Shown: in pieces, positions 56,244 to 64,000 of the stretch | How positions within the stretch are numbered: the stretch's first letter is position 1 | How the letters are laid out: every line of letters starts with the position of its first letter | NCBI GenBank assembly: GCA_032622095.1 | Contig: CP136069.1 | Location: 17,621,326 to 17,685,325, forward strand | From: Siphonodentalium dalli | Lineage: Eukaryota > Mollusca > Scaphopoda > Gadilida > Siphonodentaliidae | Reading direction: 5' to 3' | DNA length: 64,000 nt | Made by a program: the position numbers and the translations under genes | The notes under the pieces: model-generated | Database searches by the model: none | What the model was told of the DNA's origin: nothing | Seen by the model: only the letters and a program-made list of their open reading frames with translations

Positions 56244-56526
56244 ATGGAATTCAGTGTTAATTTTAGATGAAAGTTTACTAAACAAAGCTTAGATGACCAT
56301 ATCGTATCTTATTGGAAAGGTTGAATGCATATATCTAGTAAAAACGCAGAGCAGAATTTTGATTTTCGACCCAGTTTGGATATTATTAGCAAGTAACTCA
56401 ACACTACATGAACATGTGATTATATACTCAACATATGTTCACACTTTCCAACAAGTCATGAAGCGGTCTTCTCCGCTTTGTAAGTATTAAGTAATCTTTT
56501 CAGAAAATTAACACTGAATTCTCCAT
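56244..56526. mobile_element. Small TIR element (MITE-like), 283 bp
   Basis: ATGGAATTCAGTGTTAATTT at the left and AAATTAACACTGAATTCTCC then AT at the right form about 20-bp inverted repeats. The interior is not obviously self-complementary and has no coding sequence. Confidence 0.65.
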
Positions 56527-57664
56527 TCAAATCTTACCACTTTACCTCCATCTTAAACTATTATTTTAAAAAATCTTATTATTTTATTTTTTTTAAACAA
56601 AATATTTAAACGATAAAAAAAGGGGCCGCAAGCTTCTAGTCTGACGCTGAATAAAGTCTTCCGAATGGAACCTGTTTCAGCTAGTTTATCTATACTTGCC
56701 TAAACCCCGTTTTGCTGGACCGTCGAATTATATGGTTTATTTGCCATTATAACGTTTAAACAAACACTGCCCCGAATATTTGATTCAGCTCCGATTCGCG
56801 CAATCGGAGCTCCATCGGGTGGGCAGTGTGACTTATATACAGACGGTGGGCCAACCACAAATATATTTCAGACTGCTCGCTACGCTATGTCTGACCGCCA
56901 CCGGCATGCTTAATTTCTTAATTAAATCTAACATTTTTTAATGATTTTTTTTGTCAGTTACAATTCATTCTGGCCTGATCTAGACAATTAAAAATGAATA
57001 TGGACAGTTCAGTTCCTCAGCATAATGCATAATTAATTGTAACCTGCAAAAGTCTCAATTTACTTCACATTACGTGTAGGTGCGTGTAGCGGAAAGTCCT
57101 GCAAAGGGACTGAACTCTGCATGGAGCTTGATGTTGGTTTTCAAAGAGACAGGCAAACTCCAGGCAGAGTTATCTCCCATCGTTCCGCTGAGATATTGCT
57201 GCCTTAAGGAATCACTGAACTAAATGGTTTCCCATAGGCGACAGTGTTAACGTTTCGGCCAAATTCACTGAATTGAAGCCTGCAGGCCATACCAGTGATG
57301 TTTACCCAGCTAGATTGACACCAGTTGATCACGAAAATGCAAGAAAAATCATAGGTCATGTGTTTACTTTTTAAAATAAATCCCCAAGTGTACGACAGGG
57401 CTATCCCACAGCCAAATTTGATATGGAAAAACCCAGATCTACAACAGCTAGTTAAATACATTTCCCGCTCACAAAAATCCGTTCCCCCATTCATTCACCA
57501 GTTTAAATTATTTAGATATTATGTACAAATCAAATAAACGCGATGTCATCCTTTAATAACGTGTCGCATGTATCAGGTTAAGGTCATTCTTCAGTTACCT
57601 TCACCTTTAGCATTCCACGGTGTACTCGCTCCCCGACTCTATAGAACACATTTAGCTCCCTGAT
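56527..57664. other. Gene-free intergenic sequence with one possible exon
   Basis: At 57078 a TTACGTGTAG acceptor-like site is followed by a plus-strand frame, GACSGKSCKGTELCMELDVG, with a C-x3-C-x5-C spacing like the start of follistatin or Kazal-like modules. No donor is evident and a stop follows at about 57205. At 57205-57480 the sequence is loosely related to the repeat at 62280 (TTTCCCATAGGC.., CAGTGTTAAC). No other gene seen. Confidence 0.35.
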
Positions 57665-58867
57665 CAGGGATGTGGCTAGAGGGGGGGGGGGGGGGGGGTG
57701 TGGGGGGGGGGGGGGGTGTCTCACCCCCCCAGCAGAGAGCTATATTTTCAATAGTTGGAAATTTCATACCTGCCACAACGAAATTTCACACCAACAATAG
57801 GTTGAAAATGTTCTTGTAGTTTGATTATAAAACAATTTATTGGGGGAATTTATTGTTTTTCGACCAATATTTGCATATGTTCCTATTTTTTGTCAATTTT
57901 TTTGACAGAAATGGACATCAGTTGGAAATTTTCCAACCTTAGGGGGGTGAGAGGTTGGAAATTTCCAACACTTGGAAAGCTTGTGTCCTGGTCCCTCCCC
58001 CGTGGCCAGTCAAAAACTTCTAGTTAATTTAAGAAAACAATATTGTCAAACAATTGGTCAACATTGTCATTGGAATTGTCATCAGTTGGAAATTTTCCAA
58101 CCTAAGTGGGGTGTAGGGTTTGAAATTTCGAACAGTAGGAAGGCTTGAGGCTAGTCTAGATGTTAGGATTTTGCGATTTTCTTGTTCAGATTTCAAAATT
58201 TTCGCACACCGGGCCGAACCATGGTCGGCCCGGTGTGTCATTACCCCATCCACATGGCCAATACAAAACTGCTAATTAGTTTAGCAAAACAATATTTTAC
58301 TACCTTTGGTCAAACTTGTAGACATAAATGGTCATCAGTTGAAGAATTTTCCAACCTGAGGGGGAGCATGAGGTTTGAAATTTCCAACACTAGGAAAGCT
58401 TCAGTTGAGGCCAGTCTAGATGCTAGGATTTGCGATTTTCTTGTATATAGTTTTCAAAATTTTCTCACACCGGGCCAAACAACCATGGTCTGCCCAGTGT
58501 TTCCTGGTCTGTTGTCGGTAGCTGCGTGCATTTGTCTGGAATTAGATCACTAGTTGTTTTTTTGGGGGCAATTTTCAAGTTAAAATATCTTAATGTTCTT
58601 ATACTGGGAAAATAGAAGCATGGCTTATGAATATATAGGAAATTAGGCCTGAGCATGGGGTACCGTACAAGGGGGGGGGGTGCAAATGGAATTATGCAAA
58701 AAGTTGTGTTGGTGCGATTCCGACTCAAGGGGGGGGGGGGGTGCAAATGGAATTATGTAAAAAGTTGTGTTGGTGTGATTCCGACTCAAGGGGAGGGGGG
58801 GGGGGCGTGCAGTTGGAAATTCCCAAGTTGGACACCCCCCAGCGGAAACCCTCTAGCCACATCCCTG
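57665..58867. mobile_element. hAT-like nonautonomous transposon, copy 2
   Basis: A 1203-bp near-identical copy of the element at 21694-22872, in the same orientation. It has the same CAGGGATGTGGCTAGAGGG and CTCTAGCCACATCCCTG ends. The flanking 8-mers are TCCCTGAT (57657-57664) and GCCCTGAT (58868-58875), 7 of 8 identical and outside any microsatellite, which is good evidence for an 8-bp target duplication. Differences between the copies are mainly in G-run lengths and scattered substitutions, so both inserted fairly recently. It lies about 330 bp downstream of the minus-strand CTLD gene. Confidence 0.92.
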
Positions 58868-59194
58868 GCCCTGATTCCATAAGAACATTTGGTAAGGATT
58901 TATTACGTGTTCGTAGTTCTTATGTTTTAGGATTAAAATTGTCTATGTCTGACTCTGTCTATATTCTTCTTGTCAATACCGAAATAATTACCATTATTAC
59001 ATACTGTTGGTGGTCAAAATAAGATACTAGGTGACTAAATATAGTTCCGACAATATGTAAAAATAGACGTATCGGTCCGCAAAGTACCATCCTTGTGGCA
59101 GTGCTATATCGCAGTGCTAACGTAGAGGACGCTGCATGGAGTTTGAGAGACAGGACGATGTTCAGAGTAAAGGGAGAGAAACATCTATAGTGAC
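58868..59194 (-). promoter_or_regulatory. 3' flank of the minus-strand CTLD gene
   Basis: 327 bp between the CTLD stop codon and the hAT-like element. On the minus strand AATAAA (plus TTTATT at about 58899) lies roughly 290 nt after the stop and could be the polyadenylation signal. No other feature seen. Confidence 0.35.
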
Positions 59195-59400
59195 TTACTC
59201 TGTTTCACATATCCCATACACGTTACTGCTGCAGGGCATATTGATCCAGCTGTACATATAGGAACCACTCATACCTGCACATTCATATCCACTCCGGGGA
59301 TAACCTGACCTCCAACTGGTGAAATTTAACGGCCGATGGCTGTGACTCCAGTGCCAGCTGTTCGTCGCAAAGCCAAGAGCACCAATCCAGAAAACATAAC
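59195..59400 (-). CDS. CTLD terminal exon of a second lectin gene
   Basis: Minus strand. The acceptor CTATCGTTTCGCAG ends at 59401. The frame enters with two bases (phase 1) and runs YVFWIGALGFATNSWHWSHS, then NFTSWRSGYPRSGYECAGMS, then YSWINMPCSSNVYGICETE and a TAA stop. It has the WIG, W-x-x-G-x-P, C, W-x-x-x-x-C and C-E landmarks of the CTLD second half. The sugar-binding EPN/QPD site is YPR and WND reads WIN, so ordinary calcium-dependent sugar binding is doubtful. An N-glycosylation site (NFTS) is present. The last bases ACAGA|GTAAGT also form a good donor, so a further exon is possible. The first half of the domain is not seen to the right. Confidence 0.88.
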
Positions 59401-59837
59401 CTGCGAAACGATAGTAGTCAAAGATCAGATGTACTGGCATAGTCATGTAGGAGTACGTTAACGTGCCGATACACCCGATCCTCCCATCTACTATATAGTC
59501 AAGGCACATAAGACGGACAAGTAAGGAGAAAGAAGAAAATAATGAAATAAATCGGGGAAAGCGATTTGTTTTTTATTTAGACCATAACATCACGGATGCA
59601 TCAATCTTTTATGATATCGTCGATTAAAATTTACGAAAACTCCCGCCACTGGATATGGGCGTAAAGTCCTCTATAGATTGGTAATTGTACTTCGACATAA
59701 ACCAGTATCATCCGTTTTCACTAGCTGTTTACGTTGTATTGAAGGAAACTTGGACTAGCATTTTATTGCTAACAAAGGCATCCGTACAGGCGGACCATAT
59801 ACCATTACCATAGCGCTAACACTAACAGAAAATAACA
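59401..59837 (-). other. Intron upstream of the second CTLD exon
   Basis: No further exon recognised on the minus strand. Intron phase 1 as in gene 1. Confidence 0.5.
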
Positions 59838-59926
59838 ATAGCTCTAACTGCCCGTTATTATAGCTCTAACTGCCCGTTATTATAGCTCTAACTGCCCGTT
59901 ATTATAGCTCTAACTGCCCGTTATTT
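59838..59926. repeat. 22-bp tandem repeat, 4 units
   Basis: TAGCTCTAACTGCCCGTTAT, then TA, four times with no differences except at the ends. Confidence 0.93.
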
Positions 59927-60039
59927 CGTTGAAAGTCACTTTTACGAAGAGAAACTTCACTTCTACGGAATATCGTGCATTTCTATAGATAAACAGCACA
60001 AATAAACACATTCCTGGATCAATATTGAAAATAAACCTT

Positions 60040-61930
60040 TCTTAGCTGTATATTGTCTATCCGATGGACATAGCTGATGTTATTGTTAGCGCTATTAGCT
60101 ATATATTGTCTATCCACACGGACATAGCAGATGTTATTGTTAACAATATTAGCTGTATATTGTCTATCCGATGAACATGGCGGATGTTATTGTTAACAAT
60201 ATTAGCTGTATATTGTCTATCCGATGGACATGGCGGATGTTATTGTTAACACTATTAGCTGTATATTGTCTACACGCGTGGACATAGCGGATGTTATTGT
60301 TAACAATATTAGCTGTATATTGTCTATCCGATGAACATAGCTGATGTTATTGTTAGCGCTATTAGCGGTATATTGTCTACCCGATGGACATAGCGGATGT
60401 TATTGTTAACACTATTAGCTGTATATTGTCTATCCGATGGACATAGCTGATGTTATTGTTAGCGCTATTAGCTGTATATTGTCTATCCGATGGACATAGC
60501 GGATGTTATTGTTAACAATATTAGCTGTATATTGTCTATCCGATGGACATAGCTGATGTTATTGTTAACAATATTAGCTGCATATTGTCTACACGCGTGG
60601 ACATAGCGGATGTTATTGTTAACACTATTAGCTGTATATTGTCTATCCGATGGACATAGCTGATGTTATTGCTAGCGCTATTAGCTATATATTGTCTATC
60701 CACACGGACATAGCAGATGTTATTGTTAACAATATTAGCTGTATATTATCTAAACGCGTGGACATAGCGGATGTTTCTTGTTAACACTATTAGCTGTATA
60801 GTGTCTATCCGATGGACATAGCTGATGTTATTGTTAGCGCTATTAGCTATATATTGTCTATCCACACGCGGGCATAGCAGATGTTATTGTTAACACTATT
60901 AGCTGTATATTGATTACACGCGTGGACATAGCAGATGTTATTGTTAACACTATTAGCTGTATATTGTCTACACGCGTGGACATAGCAGATGTTATTGTTA
61001 ACAATATTAGCTGTATATTGTCTATCCACACGCGTACATAGCAGATGTTATTGTTAACACTATTAGCTATATATTGTCTACACGCGTGGACATAGCGGAT
61101 GATATTGTTAACACTATTAGCTGTATATTGTCTACCCACACGCGAACATAGCAGGTGTTATTGTTAACACTATTAGCTGTATATTGTCTACACGCGTGGA
61201 CATAGCAGATGTTATTGTTAACAATATTAGCTGTATATTGTCTATCCACACGCGTACATAGCAGATGTTATTGTTAACACTATTAGCTGTATATTGTCTA
61301 CACGCGTGGACATAGCGGATGATATTGTTAGCGATATTAGCTGTATATTGTCTGCACACGTGGACATAGCGGATATTATTGTTAGCGATATTAGCTGTAT
61401 ATTGTCTATCCACACGGACATATCGGATGTTATTGTAAACACTATTAGCTGTATATTGTCTACACGCGTGGACATAGCGGGTGATATTGTTAACACTATT
61501 AGCTGTATATTGTCTACCCACACGCGGACATAGCAGATGTTATTGTTAACACTATTAGCTGTATATTGTCGACACGCGTGGACATAGCAGATGTTATTGT
61601 TAACACTATTAGCTGTATATTGTCTATCCACAACGCGTACATAGCGGATGTTATTGTTAACACTATTAGCTGTATATTGTCTATCCACACGCGGACATAG
61701 CAGATGTTATTGTTAACACTATTAGCTGTATATTGTCTATCCGATGGACATAGCTGTTGTTATTGTAGCACTATTAGCTGTATAGTGTCTATCCGCACGG
61801 ACAAAGCGGATGCCATTGATAGCGATATTAGCTGTATATTGTCTATCCGCATGGACAAAGCGGATGCTATATATTGATAACGATATTAGCTGTATATTAT
61901 CTATCCGACGGACATAGCTAATGTCTTTGT
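60040..61930. repeat. 54-bp satellite array, about 34 units
   Basis: The unit is TTAGCTGTATATTGTCTA, then a variable part, GGACATAGC[G/A]GATGTTA, then TTGTTAACA[A/C]TA. Two main unit types differ in the variable part: TCCGATGGACATAGC and [TCCA]CACGCGTGGACATAGC. The first type dominates on the left and the second from about 60900 onward. Each unit carries the palindrome TTGTTAACAA or a variant (GTTAGCGCTA). Minus-strand open frames with repeated RQYTANSVNNNICYVHAC come from units of 54 bp, a multiple of three; other units are 53-57 bp and shift the frame, so coding is unlikely. Confidence 0.93.
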
Positions 61931-62279
61931 TATCGATACAAGAAAACATATTGCAGAAAATGATTATTTGAAAAAAAAACAGAGACGCCACAGCATAGCT
62001 GTCAGCGAATCATTTATCCTGCCAGGTTTCATTGGATTAGAATCAACACATAAACTATTAATAACTATAAATAGATTTGACAGTACAGTACTTATCTGAT
62101 CAGTTACAGTACACGCGGATCGATATGGAAGGCGGGGCAAGTGACCCGCATCAGCCGCAACTGGTGTGTGAGGGGCAAGTGACCCGCATCAGCCGCAACT
62201 GGTGTGTGAGGGGCAAGCACCGGCATCAGCCGCCTCTGGTTGCTAACATGATAGCTGTGGAAGTGGTAGCCCAGTGGTT
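61931..62279. repeat. 38-bp repeat, three units, with flanking sequence
   Basis: GGCAAGTGACCCGCATCAGC, then CGCAACTGGTGTGTGAGG, at 62135-62230; the third unit is altered (CACCGGCATCAGCCGCCTCT). Before it the sequence is unremarkable. GTGGTAGCCCAGTGGTTAGA at 62260-62280 resembles a tRNA A box but has no B box downstream. Confidence 0.75.
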
Positions 62280-62736
62280 AGAGGTTACAGTGAAGTAATT
62301 ATTTCCCATAGGCCTCAGTGTTAACATATAATGGCATGCAGCGCTGAATATCCACGAATTGTGATAAATTAGTACATGGTCACCAGGATTGGCATCTGCG
62401 CAAAGTTTCTGCATGAAAAAAAATCATATATTCGAGCATGGAATGTACCTTTAAATTTGGGATTTATAATCGAGAGTCAGAATTGCATGAACAAAATATT
62501 GACATTTTTTACCTCACACCAAAAAAAATAAATCTAGGAAGCACGTGCTTTACAATGTGCCAATGTTTTGTTTGGAGTCTGAAATTTCAAGAGGAGTGAT
62601 TGCATGTATTTTATATGTTTAAATATCGAAACTACTATTAATCAACCAGAGCCCAGAATTTTTTTAATTCTCTCCTGCATCTTGGTCCAAAATCCGTTGG
62701 AGGGCGCTACCAATCGAATTACTTCACTGTAACCTA
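62280..62736. mobile_element. TIR element at the right edge, copy 1
   Basis: AGGTTACAGTGAAGTAATT at the left and AATTACTTCACTGTAACCT at the right: 19-bp perfect inverted repeats, 457 bp in total. The interior reads TTTCCCATAGGCCTCAGTGT, GAATATCCACGAATTGTGAT and TGGAGGGCGC near the right end. No coding sequence. The target duplication is uncertain. Confidence 0.82.
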
Positions 62737-63630
62737 AAGTGACAACAGCGTCAATGACATGTCATCTGAAAATGACACAAATCGGTCCCTGGACTCTTCA
62801 CAGTTGAAAATGAAATACAAAATCTCTATCCATGACTTTGTTTTCGTCTTATTACCCCTTTCCTGACCCCACCCCTGTTTACAATTGCAACACAAAATAT
62901 CTTAAAATGAACACGAAAAGTCACCATGTGAGCTCCATGTCGATAACGTAAACGATGGTAGCATATATACCCATCATTGGTGTTATAGCTGACCGATTTC
63001 TCTCTGAGAAAACATGGACGATGGTTCGCCTGATAAACATGGACACGCTGGAGCTTGAATTGGGCGCACTTGACAAATTCTGAGTCCTGGTAAACGGATT
63101 TTTGGCATAAAACTGAAGTTTTTAGTGCAGCAGAATTATTCTGTGCCTACATGTATGTGCATGGAAACAGCCACATCACTCAAACACACCATTGTTTTAC
63201 ACTCTTTGTCGACAAGCCACCTCAAGCAGACTAATTGGCTACCATTTAACCCCGCATGCACTGGTCATGTTTTACATAAAATTTTAGAGACCTACCACAG
63301 ATAGCGATGTAGTTTGCTCTCATGGCTAGTCGAAAAGCCTTTATTTTTTACAGTTGTGTACTGACCCTCGATGTTCAGTGCGTGATGTGTTACCATGACA
63401 TTCATTAAAGGTACACATATGGGCCCATAACGGACAAAAAGGGAGATTTTCGAGGTGAAAATTTGAAGCAAAAATTGTCCCAGATGGGTTAATATTGGCT
63501 TCTCATTGATTACCACCGACTCAAATAATATAATATGCAACGTGCTACAAGTTCCCTAATTGTTTGTTGGTCAATATTGGTAGCAAACCCACCACTGGGC
63601 CCAAATGATAACAATGATCATTTTTGTGCT
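62737..63630. other. Gene-free segment between the two TIR elements
   Basis: No exon recognised. The minus-strand frame 63292-63540 has no domain. Confidence 0.5.
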
Positions 63631-64000
63631 TTAGGTTACAGTGAAGTAATTATTTCCCATAGGCCTCAGTGTTAACATACAATGGCCTGCAGCCCTGAAT
63701 ATCCACGAATTGTGATAAATGAGTACATGGTCATCAGGACTGGCATCTGCGCAAAGTTTCTGCATGAAAAAAATCATATGGTCGAGCATGGAATGTACCT
63801 TTAAATTTGGGATTTATAATCGAGAGTCAGAATTGTATAAAAAAAATATTGACATTTTTTACCTCACACCAAAAATTTTTAATCTAGGAACCACGTTCTT
63901 TACAATGTGCCAATGTTTTGTTTGGAGTCTGAAATTTCAAGAGGAGTGATTGCATGTATTTTATATGTTTAAATATCGAAACTACTATTAACCAACCAGA
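63631..64000. mobile_element. TIR element at the right edge, copy 2 (cut by the window)
   Basis: AGGTTACAGTGAAGTAATT starts at 63633 and the sequence follows copy 1 closely to the last base (ACTACTATTAACCAACCAGA). The remaining 85-90 bp with the right inverted repeat should lie just past the window. Confidence 0.82.

Noticed and set aside
60847-61688. Minus-strand frames of 93-148 codons with repeated TANSVNNNICYVHACRQY-like units
   Set aside because: They follow from a 54-bp satellite; frame shifts between units and the absence of a start context or domain argue against coding.
62260-62300. tRNA-like A box GTGGTAGCCCAGTGGTTAGA
   Set aside because: No B box (GGTTCGANNCC) follows at the right distance and no cloverleaf can be formed; the adjacent sequence belongs to a TIR element.
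62280-64000. LTR pair flanking a 1.35-kb retroelement
   Set aside because: The unit ends in an inverted repeat of its own start, and the interior between copies has no retroelement motif.

Overview
The window is eukaryotic and almost certainly from an animal. It has interrupted genes with good splice sites, thrombospondin type 1 (TSP1) and C-type lectin (CTLD) exons with symmetric phase-1 borders, BEL/Pao, L1/Tx1-type and CR1-type retroelements, many TIR and foldback elements, and kilobases of (ATC)n repeat. No bacterial operons, Shine-Dalgarno sites or CRISPR arrays are present. The mix of modular secreted proteins and repeat families suggests a marine invertebrate, most likely a lophotrochozoan such as a mollusc. 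That taxonomic placement is inference; no marker gene proves it.

Gene 1 (plus strand, about 4.4-42.0 kb): two TSP1 exons (4401-4568 and 11847-12017), then a CTLD split over two exons (18610-18801 and 41812-42026) that ends in a stop codon. All borders are phase 1, so the four exons join in frame as TSP1-TSP1-CTLD-stop. The 5' end lies left of the window. The last intron is 23 kb and holds an L1/Tx1-type LINE with an intact ORF2 and a 16-bp target-site duplication, a hAT-like element, a dead CR1-type LINE, a 1.3-kb duplicated block and four large ATC-triplet blocks. The acceptor of the last exon is the final unit of a tandem array whose other six units also carry a pyrimidine tract, AAG/CAG-type AG and a piece resembling the start of the exon. 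A dead TSP1 exon tail (12996-13023) and duplicated intron sequence show that this module was once tandemly duplicated.

Region 13.1-17.9 kb is a clear nest: a roughly 45-50-bp minisatellite was split by a deleted BEL/Pao element (gag and protease only, short LTRs), whose 3' LTR was in turn split by a TTAA-flanked element; a second TTAA family sits in the same minisatellite and has another copy at 12.4 kb.

Region 42-59 kb is intergenic between two convergent CTLD genes. It holds triplicated blocks, several large hairpins (49.4, 50.3-50.9, 51.0, 55.5 kb), a frameshifted SWIM zinc-finger gene fragment (53.3-53.7 kb), a 5S rRNA-derived sequence (54.7-54.9 kb) and a second copy of the hAT-like element (57.7-58.9 kb).

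Gene 2 (minus strand): the terminal CTLD exon at 59195-59400; its upstream exons are not seen and may lie beyond the right edge. The right end is a 54-bp-unit satellite (60.0-61.9 kb) and two copies of a TIR element, the last cut by the window edge.
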